DNA of 64,000 nucleotides from Roseivivax isoporae LMG 25204 (GCF_000521865.1 NZ_JAME01000005.1:1-64000); one strand, 5' to 3'; positions 51,644 through 61,821 are shown, counted from the first letter of the stretch. A program made the numbers and translations. Notes: a model not told the origin generated them from the sequence alone.

Positions 51644-54040
51644 CTACACCAGGTAGGCGGCGGTCAGCCGCTCCGACAGTTCCACGAGGCTGGTCTGCAG
51701 CGCGGCGAGCCCCTTGGCGTCGAGTTCCTCGGGCTCGGCGGTGGCGAGCCGCGTCTCGATCCGCAGCGCCGCGCGCATGACATGCGACAGCTCCCCGTTG
51801 ACCTCGGCCCCCGGCAGTTCCGAGACGAGCGACAGGATCCGGCTGACCTGGTAGCGCACCGACCGCGGGTTGCGGTGGTCGAGCGCCAGCAGGTCGATCA
51901 CCGTGTTGCGATTGGTCTCGATCTGGTAGCGGCGGCGGTGGGTCATCACGCTGTCGCCGACCTCGATGGCGATGTCGAAACTGCCCTCGGGCGCCTCCGG
52001 GCTGGCGAAGTCGCGCAGGATCCCGGTCATGTTCTGCGCCCTCTCCATCGCGCGCCCGATCGACAGGAACCGCCAGCCGGCGAAGCGGTACATGTTGTCG
52101 TGCACGAGGCCGGAGAATCCCGCCGCCCCGCGCAGGAGCTGGCCCAGCGCGCGGCTCGCCTCGTCGCCGGGCTGCACCCGCGCGGCGATGTCGCCCAGTT
52201 CCTCGCGCAGGACCTGCAGCGCGGTCCAGCCGTCGATGGAAAAGCGGTCGCGCACCTTGGCGGCGCAGCGGATCGCGCTGTCGAGCGACTGCGTCACGGC
52301 CCCCGGAACCCCGATCTCGGAGGGCACGCCGAGACGGCGCAGGTGCGCGCCCGCCCGCGCCACCCGCGGGTCGTCCTCGCGCCCGGTCTCGGCGAGGCGC
52401 AGGTTGTAGGCGCGCACGAGGCGGATCAGGTTCTCGGCTCGCTCCACGTAGCGGCCGAGCCAGTAGAGGTTGTCGGCCGCGCGGCTCGGCAGCAGGCTGT
52501 CCGAGGCGCGCTGGAACGTCTCCTGCGGCGCGGCCAGCGTCTCGGGCGGGACGTCGCGGTCTGACACGATCCAGACGTCGGCGACACGCCCGCCCCGCCG
52601 CAGCGCCAGGGCGGTGGCGTCCTCGGAGGGCCCGATGCGCGCGTAGCCCCCCGGCATGACGCGCCAGCCCTCGGCGGTGCGCGCGGCGAAGACGCGCAGC
52701 ATCACCGGCCGCGGGCGGAACGCCCCATCCTCGTGCACCGGCGTCGTCGACAGCGCGACCGCCTCCTGTCCCACGAGATCGCCCGCCCGCGCCCGGACCC
52801 AGGCGCGCGGGTCGAGGTCGCGCCCGTCCTGGAAGCGGCCCGCGATCACCGTGTCGTCGGTGGTCTCGAACGGCAGGTCCTGGCTCAGCGCCGGACCCAC
52901 CATCATGCGTGACAGGTTCTCCGCCACGTAGTCGCGCTCGGCCTGCTGGCCGCACCACCACGTGGCGATGTTGGGCAGCGCCAGGGGCTTGCCCTGCAGC
53001 GCCCGCGCGATGCGCGGCAGGAAGGCGAGGAAAGCCCGCGTCTGCACGATGCCCGAGCCCAGCGCGTTCGCCATCGCCACGTGGCCGCCGCGGATCGCCC
53101 CCGCGAGCCCCGGCGTGCCGAGCTGCGAGCCGCCGTCGAGCTCGAGCGGATCGGCGAAGGCCGAATCGAGCCGCCGCCACAGCACCGAGACGGGCTTCAG
53201 CCCCGCCACCGTGCGCACCATCACGCGGCCGTCGACGACGCGCAGGTCCTCTCCCTCGAGCAGCATGAGGCCGAGATAGCGCGCGATGTAGGCGTGTTCG
53301 AAATAGGTCTCGGTCCCGAGGCCCGGCGTCAGGATGGCCATCCGCCCCTCGAGCGACGCGGCCGACCGCTGCAGCGCCGAGCGGAACGACCGGAAGAACC
53401 CCGCGAGGCGGTGGATCGTGCCGTGCTCGAACGGGTCCGAGAAGGCGCGCATGGTCGCCACCCGGTTCTCGAGCGCGAAGCCCGCGCCGGACGGCGCCTC
53501 GGTCCGGTCGCCGAGGACGAACCACGACCCGTCCGGCGAGCGGCCGAGCTCGAAGGCCACGAAGTGCAGGTAGTGGCCCGAGGGCGGCCGCGCCCCCACC
53601 ATGGGCCGCAGCCATGCCGGGTTCTGCGCCACGAGTTCGGGCGGCAGGAACCCGTCGCGCACGAGGTCGCCGGGACCGTAGAGGTCCGCGACCACGCGCT
53701 CGAGCAGTTCCGCGCGCTCGACCAGCGCGGCCGAGATGTCGGTCCATTCGCTCTCTGGCAGCAGGACCGGCACGTGCGACAGGGGCCAGTCACGCTCTGC
53801 CGGCCCGTCGTCGCGGTACTGGCGGAAGAACACGCCGGCATCGCGCAGGTAGCGGTCGCCGCGGGCGAAACGGCGCGCGACGTCCTCGGGCGAGAGCCGG
53901 GCGAAACGGTCGAGGAAGGGCTGCCAGACCGCGCGCACCCGGCCGTCCGGCCCGATCATCTCGTCCGCCACCCCGGGCGGAACGGCATAGTCGGCGATCA
54001 GCGCCGCGACGTCGCGCGATGAGCCGGTCCCGTCGTCCAT
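51644..54040 (-). CDS. Fused circularly permuted ATP-grasp and alpha-E domain protein
   Basis: A 798-residue fusion. Residues up to about 475 form the circularly permuted ATP-grasp type 2 domain (LVRDGFLPPELVAQNPAWLRPM, YLHFVAFELGRSPDGSWFVLGDRTEAPSGAGFALENR, and TPGLGTETYFEHAYIARYLG). From about 490 to the end lies the alpha-helical alpha-E domain (ADNLYWLGRYVERAENLIRLVRAYN through HRRRYQIETNRNTVIDLL). In many genomes these are separate neighbouring genes. The ATP-grasp part would activate a carboxylate and join it to an amine. Product unknown; followed by the transglutaminase gene. Confidence 0.9.
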   Translation of the reverse strand: MDDGTGSSRDVAALIADYAVPPGVADEMIGPDGRVRAVWQPFLDRFARLSPEDVARRFARGDRYLRDAGVFFRQYRDDGPAERDWPLSHVPVLLPESEWTDISAALVERAELLERVVADLYGPGDLVRDGFLPPELVAQNPAWLRPMVGARPPSGHYLHFVAFELGRSPDGSWFVLGDRTEAPSGAGFALENRVATMRAFSDPFEHGTIHRLAGFFRSFRSALQRSAASLEGRMAILTPGLGTETYFEHAYIARYLGLMLLEGEDLRVVDGRVMVRTVAGLKPVSVLWRRLDSAFADPLELDGGSQLGTPGLAGAIRGGHVAMANALGSGIVQTRAFLAFLPRIARALQGKPLALPNIATWWCGQQAERDYVAENLSRMMVGPALSQDLPFETTDDTVIAGRFQDGRDLDPRAWVRARAGDLVGQEAVALSTTPVHEDGAFRPRPVMLRVFAARTAEGWRVMPGGYARIGPSEDATALALRRGGRVADVWIVSDRDVPPETLAAPQETFQRASDSLLPSRAADNLYWLGRYVERAENLIRLVRAYNLRLAETGREDDPRVARAGAHLRRLGVPSEIGVPGAVTQSLDSAIRCAAKVRDRFSIDGWTALQVLREELGDIAARVQPGDEASRALGQLLRGAAGFSGLVHDNMYRFAGWRFLSIGRAMERAQNMTGILRDFASPEAPEGSFDIAIEVGDSVMTHRRRYQIETNRNTVIDLLALDHRNPRSVRYQVSRILSLVSELPGAEVNGELSHVMRAALRIETRLATAEPEELDAKGLAALQTSLVELSERLTAAYLV

Positions 54041-54044
54041 GGCG

Positions 54045-57000
54045 TCACATCCCCGCCGGCCGGCGCAGGTCCAGCGTCATGGGAAACTCGGGATGCGGCG
54101 TCTCGGTGCCCGGCCGGTAGGTTCCCGGGACGTGGCCGTGCGGTTCGAACCGGGCGAGCCTGCGCGCCTCGGCCTCGTTGCCGTTGATCGGGAAGGTCTC
54201 GTAGCTGCGCCCGCCGGGATGCGCCACGTGGTAGCGGCAGCCGCCGAGCGCCCGGCCCGTCCAGGTGTCGTAGACGTCGAAGGTCAGCGGCGCGTGTACC
54301 GGCACCGTCGGGTGCAGCGCCTCGGCGGGCTGCCACGCCTTGAAGCGCACGCCGGCGACGGCGACGCCCGAGGTGACGGTCGGTCGCAGCGGCACCTGCC
54401 GCCCGTTGCAGGTCACCGCGTAGCGACCGGGGTTCTGCGTCGTCAGCTGCACCTGCAGCCGCTCGACAGAGCTGTCGGTGTAACGCACCGTCCCCCCGAT
54501 CGCGCCGCGCTCGCCCAGGACATGCCACGGCTCGAGCGCCTGCCGCAGCTCGAGATGGGTGCCCTCGTAGTCGACCTGCCCGCAGAACGGGAAGCGGAAC
54601 TCGGCCTGCGCCTCGAACCAGAGGGGATCGAGCGCGAAGCCGTGCGCGCCGAGATCGCGCAGGACGTCGAGGAAATCCTGCCAGAGATAGTAGGGCAGCA
54701 TGAAGCGGTCGTGCAGCTCTGTCCCCCAGCGCACCGGCCGTCCCGACACCGGCGCCTGCCAGCACCGGGCGATGATGGCGCGCAGCAGAACCTGCTGCGC
54801 GAGGCTCATCTTCGGATCGGGCGGCATCTCGAAGCCGCGGAACTCCACGAGGCCGAGCCGGCCGGTCGGCCCGTCCGGCGAGTAGAGCTTGTCGATGCAG
54901 ATCTCGGCGCGGTGCGTGTTGCCGGTCACGTCGATCAGGATGTTGCGCAGCAGCCGGTCGACGAGCCAGGGCCGCGGCGGCGGGCCCGAGTCGGGCGCGG
55001 GGATGTTGGCCAGCGCGATCTCGAGCTCGTAGAGGCTGTCGTGGCGCGCCTCGTCGATCCGCGGCGCCTGGCTGGTCGGCCCGATGAAGAGCCCCGAGAA
55101 CAGGTAGCTGAGCGAGGGATGCCGCTGCCACATCAGGATCAGCGACTTCAGCAGGTCGGGCCGCCTCAGGAACGGCGAATCGTTCGGCGTGGCGCCGCCC
55201 ACCACCACGTGGTTGCCCCCGCCCGTGCCGGTGTGCCGGCCGTCGATCATGAACTTGTCGGCGCCGAGCCGCGTCTTGCGCGCCTCCTCGTAGATCGCCT
55301 CGGTGGTGGCGACGCAATCCTCCCAGCTGTGGGCGGGGTGGATGTTCACCTCGATCACGCCTGGATCGGGCGCGACGCGGATGACGTTGAGCCTCGGGTC
55401 CTGCGGCGGCCCGTAGCCCTCGATGTGCACGGGCAGGTCCAGCCGCTTCGCGGTCCGCTCTGCCGCCGCCACGAGGTCGAGGTAGTCCTCGAGGCTTTCG
55501 ACCGGCGGCATGAAGACGCAGAGCTTGCCGTCGCGCGGCTCGACCGACAGCGCCGTGCGGACGGCGCCGCCGACCGGCGCCAGTTCCTGCTCGATCACGG
55601 TCTGGACCGGACCCACGGGCGCGGGCGCCGAGACCGGCTGCGGACGGTCGCCGACCTGCTCGGGCCCGTGGTCGTAGTCGGGCAGCGGCCCGCGCTCGAC
55701 CGTGGGGTCGGTCACATAGGTGTAGGGATACTGCGCGGGCGGGATGTAGGGCAGCGACCCGAGCGGGATGCGGTAGCCCACCGGGCTGTCCCCCGGCACG
55801 AGGAAGACGCGGCCACGGCGCAGGCGCCACTTCTCGGACCGCCAGCGCCGGCCCTCGGCCTTGGACTGCCAGGCCTGGATCGGCAGCACGTAGCCCGTGG
55901 GCTCCGTCAGGCCGCGGTCGAAGACGGTCGCGATGCGGTGCCGTTGCTCGGGGTCCTTCAGCTTCGAGTTCTCGGGGCTCACGTTCTCGGGCAGGTTCGC
56001 TTCCTTCAGGATCCATTCCGCCGGATCCTCGAAGGCGGGCAGCACGAAGTCGGGTTCGAGCCCGAGCTCGTCGGCGAGCGTGGCGAGGTAGCTGCCCGCC
56101 TCCTGCGCGCCCAGCTCGGTGCTGCCCGCCTCCTGCGCGACGAGGCTCTCGTCGGACCAGATCGGTGCGCCGTCGCGCCGCCAATAGAGCGAGAAGGTCC
56201 AGCGCGGCAGCGTCTCGCCCGGGTACCACTTGCCCTGCCCGTAATGCAGGAAACCGCCGGGCGCGAAGCGCGTGCGCAGCCGCCGGATCAGCCGGTCGGC
56301 AAGCCCGCGCTTCATCGGCCCCACGGCCGCGGTGTTCCACTCCGCGCTCTCGTAGTCGTCGATCGACACGAAGGTCGGCTCGCCGCCCATGGTCAGCCGC
56401 ACGTCGCCCGCCTGCAGCGCCGCGTCGACCTTGTGGCCGAGCGCGTTGAGGTCCTCCCACGCCGCGTCCGAGAAGGGCTTGGTGATGCGCGGATGCTCCG
56501 CCACCCGCGTCACCTTCATGTCGAAGTCGAAGGTGGTCTGCACCGGTCCCGCGGCGGTGAAGCCTCCGGCGATCGGCGCGGCGTTGCGGTAATGCGGCGT
56601 CGCGGCCAGCGGGATGTGGCTTTCCCCGGCCAGGAGGCCGCTCGTCGGGTCGAGCCCGATCCAGCCCGCGCCCGGCACGTAGGCCTCGACCCAGGCGTGC
56701 AGGTCGGTGAAGTCGTGGTCGGTCCCAGAGGGCCCATCGAGCGCCTGCAGGTCGGGCTTGAGCTGGATCAGGTAGCCCGACACGAACCGCGCGGCGAACC
56801 CGAGATGCCGCAGCAGGTTCACGAGCAGCCACGAGCTGTCGCGGCACGACCCCGACCCCTTCTCGAGCGTCTCCTCGGGGGTCTGCACGCCGGGCTCCAT
56901 CCGGATCAGGTAGGTGACGTCCGCGGCGACGCGCGCGTTCAGCCCCACCAGCATGTCGACCGTGCGCTGCCGCGCGCGGCTGACGCCCCCCACGTAGTCG

Positions 57001-57383
57001 GCAAAGCGCGGCCCGGTCTCCACCGGGCGCTTGTAGATCGCGAGGTCGTCCGCGAGATCGGCAGGGTAGTCGAACGGGTAGGTCTCGGCGCTGTCCTCGA
57101 CGAAGAAGTCGAACGGGTTGTAGACCGACATGTCGGCCACGAGATCGACCTCGATGCGGAACTCGCGCACGGGCTCCGGAAAGACGAATCGCGCCAGCCA
57201 GTTGCCGTAGGGGTCCTGCTGGTGGTTCACGAAATGCGGCTCGGGCCCGACCTTCAGCGAATGCGAGATGACGCGCGTCCGGCTGTGCGGCGCCGGCCGC
57301 AGGCGCACGATCTGCGGACCGAGCGTCACGTTGCGGTCGTAGCTGTACTGCGTGAGGTGATGGATGCTTGCGTGGATGGCCAT
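54045..57383 (-). CDS. DUF2126 protein with N-terminal transglutaminase domain
   Basis: A 1112-residue protein. Residues 1 to about 290 hold a transglutaminase-like module with Cys180 in [16 protein letters not shown], His229 in [12 protein letters not shown] and Asp245 in WIGLDPTSG. The long remainder is DUF2126, including [20 protein letters not shown] near residue 330, [34 protein letters not shown] near 710, and [22 protein letters not shown]. As I recall from published comparative analysis, DUF2126 has been related to glutamine-synthetase-like amidoligases. First gene of the three-gene operon; ends five bases before the ATP-grasp gene starts. Confidence 0.9.
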   Translation of the reverse strand: MAIHASIHHLTQYSYDRNVTLGPQIVRLRPAPHSRTRVISHSLKVGPEPHFVNHQQDPYGNWLARFVFPEPVREFRIEVDLVADMSVYNPFDFFVEDSAETYPFDYPADLADDLAIYKRPVETGPRFADYVGGVSRARQRTVDMLVGLNARVAADVTYLIRMEPGVQTPEETLEKGSGSCRDSSWLLVNLLRHLGFAARFVSGYLIQLKPDLQALDGPSGTDHDFTDLHAWVEAYVPGAGWIGLDPTSGLLAGESHIPLAATPHYRNAAPIAGGFTAAGPVQTTFDFDMKVTRVAEHPRITKPFSDAAWEDLNALGHKVDAALQAGDVRLTMGGEPTFVSIDDYESAEWNTAAVGPMKRGLADRLIRRLRTRFAPGGFLHYGQGKWYPGETLPRWTFSLYWRRDGAPIWSDESLVAQEAGSTELGAQEAGSYLATLADELGLEPDFVLPAFEDPAEWILKEANLPENVSPENSKLKDPEQRHRIATVFDRGLTEPTGYVLPIQAWQSKAEGRRWRSEKWRLRRGRVFLVPGDSPVGYRIPLGSLPYIPPAQYPYTYVTDPTVERGPLPDYDHGPEQVGDRPQPVSAPAPVGPVQTVIEQELAPVGGAVRTALSVEPRDGKLCVFMPPVESLEDYLDLVAAAERTAKRLDLPVHIEGYGPPQDPRLNVIRVAPDPGVIEVNIHPAHSWEDCVATTEAIYEEARKTRLGADKFMIDGRHTGTGGGNHVVVGGATPNDSPFLRRPDLLKSLILMWQRHPSLSYLFSGLFIGPTSQAPRIDEARHDSLYELEIALANIPAPDSGPPPRPWLVDRLLRNILIDVTGNTHRAEICIDKLYSPDGPTGRLGLVEFRGFEMPPDPKMSLAQQVLLRAIIARCWQAPVSGRPVRWGTELHDRFMLPYYLWQDFLDVLRDLGAHGFALDPLWFEAQAEFRFPFCGQVDYEGTHLELRQALEPWHVLGERGAIGGTVRYTDSSVERLQVQLTTQNPGRYAVTCNGRQVPLRPTVTSGVAVAGVRFKAWQPAEALHPTVPVHAPLTFDVYDTWTGRALGGCRYHVAHPGGRSYETFPINGNEAEARRLARFEPHGHVPGTYRPGTETPHPEFPMTLDLRRPAGM

Positions 57384-57520
57384 GGTGCCGACAGGTCTTT
57401 CGCGGGTTGCGTCAGCACCAAATCAGGGAAACGCCCGCAATGCACGCCACTTTGCGGGCGGCGCGCCCGCCGGACGGGCAGAGCGCCGCATGGATGGGCG
57501 TTTTCGCCACAGCGCGGCGA

Positions 57521-57736
57521 TCAGGCGTCCCGCACCTGTCCGTCGCACCCGAACAGCACCTGCCCCGCGGTCGCGTCCGCGGTCTGCGCGCTTTCGAGCG
57601 GATCGTGCGCCTCGGCGCGTTCCAGCGAGCCCGCCCAGTGGCCGAGCCCGATGAGCGCGGCGAGCAGCGCCGCCTTGCACAGCGTGAAGTTCCGCACCGC
57701 CGGGTGGCGCAGATACGGGGTGTAACGGGTCGTCAT
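57521..57736 (-). CDS. Small membrane protein of unknown function
   Basis: A 71-residue protein with a basic start (MTTRYTPYLRHPAVRN), one membrane segment at about 17-35 (FTLCKAALLAALIGLGHWAG), and an exported acidic part with a single Cys (LFGCDGQ). ATG 57736 has a GGAGG ribosome site. A near-perfect TetR-like operator lies 18 bp upstream of the start, implying controlled expression. Family not recognised. Confidence 0.6.
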   Translation of the reverse strand: MTTRYTPYLRHPAVRNFTLCKAALLAALIGLGHWAGSLERAEAHDPLESAQTADATAGQVLFGCDGQVRDA

Positions 57737-57753
57737 CGTCAGCCTCCGAAAAC

Positions 57754-57769
57754 TGAACCGATCAGTTCA
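57754..57769. promoter_or_regulatory. TetR-type operator-like palindrome
   Basis: TGAACCGATCAGTTCA is symmetric at 14 of 16 positions, with TGAAC/GTTCA arms around GATC. It is typical of operators bound by TetR-family repressors. It lies directly upstream of the small membrane protein gene; no TetR gene is adjacent. Confidence 0.55.
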
Positions 57770-57886
57770 AAACTATCCGGAATCCGTGTTACAGACAACT
57801 CACATCTGCTCGGGGTGGCAGGGTGCCGCGTGCGCTGCGCTTTGCGCTTGAACGGGCGCGCGGGCCGATGCTAGATGATCGGCGTC

Positions 57887-57960
57887 GCGGGTGTAGCTCA
57901 ATGGTAGAGCAGGAGCTTCCCAAGCTTAAGACGAGGGTTCGATTCCCTTCACCCGCTCCA
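57887..57960 (+). tRNA. tRNA-Gly (CCC)
   Basis: A 74-nt tRNA with encoded CCA. Acceptor GCGGGTG pairs with CACCCGC, discriminator U, and the anticodon loop TTCCCAA gives CCC. The anticodon stem is imperfect: a G27/A43 mismatch and a G28-U42 pair. Confidence 0.95.
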
Positions 57961-57970
57961 GATGCCCCCC

Positions 57971-59884
57971 TCAGGAACAGCCCGACAGCGCGAACCGCAT
58001 GGCGGCCTCCATCCCGCCCGTCCGGAAGACGTTCATCGGGGCGCCGTCGACGATCCAGCGCACCTCGCCGCCCGCCGCCATGGCCGCGCCGAGCGCCGGG
58101 TCGAGCGGGAACGACACCGTGCCGCCGCGATCTCCGTAACCGTCCAGCACGAAGGTCCGCCCGCCGGCCTCGAGGGTCACGCGCCGGGGTGCGCCGGGTT
58201 CCAGCAGGACCGGGTTCAGGTGGCCCGACGGCGTGCCGTCGTCGGCACAGTGCAGCCCGAACGCCATGCCGTTGCGGCGATCGACGCTGCGCGCCACGGG
58301 CACGAGGAAATGCTCGGTCCGGTGCCGCAGGCCCCAGTCCCCCGCATGGCCGTCGTTGATCATGCCCGGCTGCGGCCGCACCGGGCCGCCGGGCTCGGGG
58401 CCGGTGCCGCAGATGTGATGCACCTGCGCATAACCCGGATCCGCGGCGCTGCCGGGAATGGTCGCGACGACCCGCGCCGCGTCGGCCCGCCCGCCCGGAT
58501 GCACGACGATGTCGACCGGCGCGCCCGCCGCCAGGAGGTCGAGCAGCAGCTCCTGCCCGTCCCAGCGCGCGGCAAGGTGCATCGGGTCGCCCCCGCTTGC
58601 GAGGTCCTCGTGGAACCGTGTGCGGAACGACTCACCGTCCAGCCGCACGTGCACGTCGTCGCCGGGCCCGAAGCCCGCCACGCCGACCTGCAGCGCCGGT
58701 GCCGTCACCCCGAGCGCGAGCCCCGGCAGCTGCGGGCCGCAGGCGAGCGTCATGCTGACGCCGTCGCGGTCCATGTAGAGCGCCGCGGCGAAACCCATCG
58801 CGCTTTCGGGCACGATGGAGGTCCAGCGCCCCGGCACGATGCCGGCCGAGGCCAGCGGGTCTGCGTCCTCGGGCGCGGGGGCCGCGGCGGGCGCGGCAGG
58901 CTCCGCCGGCGCCGCGGGAGCCGGGGCCGCGGCAGGAGCCGGCGGCTGGGGAGGGGCGGAAGGCGCCGCCACGCCCTGTGCGGCGACCGTCCGCACCGCG
59001 TCGAGGGCGCCGCCGGTCCAGTTCCAGTGCCGCGTGCAGGGACCGCCCCCCGGGCAGGCGCCGCCCGGCACGGTGGTCTCGAACGCGTGGTCCGCGCCGG
59101 GACCGGGCACCGCCCAGCCGAGCGCGAGGATCGGCTGCGGAAAGCTGCCCGGCCGCCACGTGGACGAGGCATAGACGTCGAGCGTGCACATCTGCATGCC
59201 GCAATAGCCGCCGCCGCGGCCCACCGCCGGGTTCGCACAGGTGACACGCGACCAGTCGAGCACGAAATCGGGCGCATCGTCGCCGTCGATGCGCACCTCA
59301 GCGATCGCGCCGTCCGCGTCGAAGGGCCCGCGGCACGCCTCTTCGATCCGCGCGCGCGGCACCGCGGGCCCGAGACCCGACGCATCTGCCGCTGCCACCG
59401 GGGCGCCCGCCCCAGCGCCGCCGCAGGCGGCCAGAACCTGGCCGATGGCGGCGCTCGACCCGCGCAACCCGAAGGTGAAGAAGCGGTCGTTGACGTCGCC
59501 GCGGACGCTGACGGACCGTCCCGCCCGCAACGCCTCGAGCAGGCCGTCGCCCGCATCCATCCGCCACCACGCCACGTGCCCGAGCGGCTCGAAGGTCCCC
59601 TCGCGCGAGAAGTCGCGGCCATCTACCGACAGGGCGACGCGGCCCTGCCGCGTGTCGCCCGCATGCAGCAGGCCGTCGGCGAAGTAGACCATCGCGGTGC
59701 CGCCGCTGCAGTCGACGCCGAACTCGCTCTGCGCGCCGGTGACGGTGCCGTAGACCCAGGCCACGTTGTCCTGGAATTCGGTCTGCGCCGCGTAGGACCA
59801 GGCATCTGTCGGCGCCTGCGCCGGCGATGGTCCCGGCACGATCGCCAGGACGAGGGCGGTGGCGAGCGCCGCGCTGCGGATCAT
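57971..59884 (-). CDS. Large secreted protein with three related segments
   Basis: A 637-residue exported protein with a signal peptide (residues 1 to about 24, ending PSPAQA). Three stretches look alike: about 25-155, 370-470 and 520-637. Each runs through a beta-rich region with a V-x-L-x-V/E-D/A-G-R/E-x-F strand, a hydrophobic ALRAG- or LLAAGA-like turn and a closing Cys. They are separated by a cysteine-containing segment (about 170-290) and an Ala/Pro-rich linker (about 300-350). I do not recognise a named domain. ATG 59884 is chosen; a TTG three codons upstream is possible. Confidence 0.7.
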   Translation of the reverse strand: MIRSAALATALVLAIVPGPSPAQAPTDAWSYAAQTEFQDNVAWVYGTVTGAQSEFGVDCSGGTAMVYFADGLLHAGDTRQGRVALSVDGRDFSREGTFEPLGHVAWWRMDAGDGLLEALRAGRSVSVRGDVNDRFFTFGLRGSSAAIGQVLAACGGAGAGAPVAAADASGLGPAVPRARIEEACRGPFDADGAIAEVRIDGDDAPDFVLDWSRVTCANPAVGRGGGYCGMQMCTLDVYASSTWRPGSFPQPILALGWAVPGPGADHAFETTVPGGACPGGGPCTRHWNWTGGALDAVRTVAAQGVAAPSAPPQPPAPAAAPAPAAPAEPAAPAAAPAPEDADPLASAGIVPGRWTSIVPESAMGFAAALYMDRDGVSMTLACGPQLPGLALGVTAPALQVGVAGFGPGDDVHVRLDGESFRTRFHEDLASGGDPMHLAARWDGQELLLDLLAAGAPVDIVVHPGGRADAARVVATIPGSAADPGYAQVHHICGTGPEPGGPVRPQPGMINDGHAGDWGLRHRTEHFLVPVARSVDRRNGMAFGLHCADDGTPSGHLNPVLLEPGAPRRVTLEAGGRTFVLDGYGDRGGTVSFPLDPALGAAMAAGGEVRWIVDGAPMNVFRTGGMEAAMRFALSGCS

Positions 59885-60076
59885 GGGAATCAAATCCGGT
59901 GCTGCTGAAATCGCGACGACATTCGCCCCCGCCAGGCGCGCCGGTCAAGCCTGTGGCGGACCCGGCATTTCCGCAACGTCTCGCGCAATCGTGGCAGGCG
60001 CGGGTGTCGACATGGCCGGGCCCGGCGGCATAGCTGTCCGCGAACCGCCCAACAGCCCCACCGGACCGCCCCCTTG

Positions 60077-60697
60077 ATGACCCTGACGCACCCCCTCCGC
60101 CTGCTGATCCTGCTTGCCGCGATGGCCCTTTCGGCCTGCGGCGCCGCCCCGCGCGAGACCCCTGCCGCCGCCGACCCCGCCGAGATCGCGGAACTGCGGC
60201 AGGCGATCCTGGCGCTCGGCCCCGACATCGACCCCGAGGAGGCCGACCGCGCGGCGCGCGTGGCCTATACCTATCCGCTGCAGCTGCGGCAGAGCTACGG
60301 CGTCACCGACAGCGCCATCGTGCACAACATCAAGGTCAACAACGGCACGCGGCCGCGCGGGCTGTGCTGGCACTGGGCCGACGACATGGAGGCGCGGCTC
60401 GACCGCGAGAACTTCCGCACGCTCGAGCTGCACCGCGCGATCGGCAATGCCGGCATCCCTTTCCGCATCGAGCACAGCACGGTGATCGTCAGCGCCCGCG
60501 GCGAGGACATGTTCGACGGCCTCGTGCTCGATCCCTGGCGCTGGGGCGGCGACCTCTACTGGGGTCCGCCCGCCGAGGACGACCGCTACCGCTGGGAGCC
60601 GCGCCAGACCGTGCTCGCGCGCAGCGGCCGGCTGATCTACGAGACCGAGGCGCAGGCGGCCGCGGCCGGGTTCGGCGGTCCGCAGGTGGTGAACTAG
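60077..60697 (+). CDS. Putative lipoprotein of unknown function
   Basis: A 206-residue protein with a lipoprotein signal sequence and lipobox LSAC (Cys19). The mature part contains LCWHWADDMEARLDRENFRTLELHRAIGNAG and HSTVIVSARGEDMFDGLVLDPWRWGGDLYWG; the Cys-x-x-W-A-D-D, His and Asp spacing recalls a papain/transglutaminase-like cysteine peptidase, but this is only suggestive. It is divergent from the large secreted protein gene across 192 bp. Confidence 0.75.
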   Translation: MTLTHPLRLLILLAAMALSACGAAPRETPAAADPAEIAELRQAILALGPDIDPEEADRAARVAYTYPLQLRQSYGVTDSAIVHNIKVNNGTRPRGLCWHWADDMEARLDRENFRTLELHRAIGNAGIPFRIEHSTVIVSARGEDMFDGLVLDPWRWGGDLYWGPPAEDDRYRWEPRQTVLARSGRLIYETEAQAAAAGFGGPQVVN

Positions 60698-60702
60698 GCC
60701 GG

Positions 60703-61821
60703 TCAGGCCGTGGCGGCGATGCGGCGCGCCAGCGTCGCGACGCCTGCCCGCACCTCCGCACGGATGCGCCCCTCGCGCGGCGCGTCGCGCAGCGTCGACA
60801 GAAGCTCCGGCCCCGGCGGGCCCTTCCGGGCCCAGGCGAGCCGGCCCAGCACCTCGGCCGCCTCCGCGGGCAGGCGGTCGGGAATTTCCTGCCCCGACAG
60901 CGTCGCCCAGACCCCGGACCAGAGCCGCGCCACCGTCCAGGGGTTGTAGCCCCCGCCGCCCGAAACGATCATCCGCGGCGCAAGCGGGCGCAGGGCCGCG
61001 ACGGCGCGCCAGTGCGCGCGGTTCGAGAGCGCGAGCCGCGACAGCGGGTCCTCGGTCACCGCGTCGGCCCCGCATTGCAGGAAGATCGCGTCGGGACGGA
61101 ACGCAGCGACCGCCGGAAGGATCACGCCCTCGAGCACCAGCGCGAACTCGTCGTCGTGAAACCCCTTCGGCACCGGCAGGTTGAAGGCCGCGCCGCCCGC
61201 CGTCTCGTCGATCCGGCCGGTGAAGGGCCAGCGCCCGGCCTCGTGCACCGACACGAGCCGCACCGAGTCCGAGCCGTCGAACGCCGCCTCGACCCCGTCG
61301 CCGTGATGCGCGTCGATGTCCACGTAGGCGACGCGCCGGCATCCCTGCGCCAGGAGCTGCCGGATCGTTAGCACCGGCTCGTTGAGAAAGCAGAAGCCCG
61401 CCGCCCGGTCGGGAAACGCATGGTGGGTGCCGCCGCCCGGGTTGTACACGACACCGCCCCCGCGCACGAGCGACGCGGCCAGGAGCCCGCCGCCGGCGGC
61501 GGTGGCGGGCCTGCGGAACATCTCCGGGAAAACCGGGTTCGACAGCGTGCCGAGCCCGTGGCGCGCCCGCACCTCCGGGTCGACCGCCTGCGCCGCCTCG
61601 GCCGCCTGCAGCGCCGCCACGTAGTCGGGCGTGTGGAACGCCTCGAGCGCGCGGGGCTTGGCGCGCGGGCTCGTGCGGTAGGACGCGTCGGGCAGCCAGC
61701 CCATCGCCCGGCAGAGGTCGATCACCGCCGGCACGCGCTCGATCGACAGCGGGTGCAGCCGGCCGTAGCGCGAGCCACGGTAGATGGTCGAGCCGATGAA
61801 GAGCGCGCCGCCTGTATCCAT
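60703..61821 (-). CDS. Histone deacetylase family protein (acetoin utilisation/AcuC-like)
   Basis: A 372-residue zinc amidohydrolase of the arginase/deacetylase fold: HPLSIERVPAVIDLCRAM near residue 24, GGGTHHAFPDRAAGFCFLNEPVL near 129 (tandem catalytic His), VDIDAHHGDGVEAAF near 163 (zinc-binding Asp and His) and CGADAVTEDPLSRLALSNRAH near 249 (second Asp). Bacterial members deacetylate proteins such as acetyl-CoA synthetase or act on acetylated polyamines. No partner gene identifies the substrate. ATG 61821; convergent with the lipoprotein gene. Confidence 0.9.
   Translation of the reverse strand: MDTGGALFIGSTIYRGSRYGRLHPLSIERVPAVIDLCRAMGWLPDASYRTSPRAKPRALEAFHTPDYVAALQAAEAAQAVDPEVRARHGLGTLSNPVFPEMFRRPATAAGGGLLAASLVRGGGVVYNPGGGTHHAFPDRAAGFCFLNEPVLTIRQLLAQGCRRVAYVDIDAHHGDGVEAAFDGSDSVRLVSVHEAGRWPFTGRIDETAGGAAFNLPVPKGFHDDEFALVLEGVILPAVAAFRPDAIFLQCGADAVTEDPLSRLALSNRAHWRAVAALRPLAPRMIVSGGGGYNPWTVARLWSGVWATLSGQEIPDRLPAEAAEVLGRLAWARKGPPGPELLSTLRDAPREGRIRAEVRAGVATLARRIAATA

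Noticed and set aside
50762-57383. Anbu proteasome-like peptidase gene in the transglutaminase operon
   Set aside because: Looked for because it often accompanies these genes, but the neighbouring frames encode an SMP-30 protein and a small membrane protein; no Anbu-like sequence was found.
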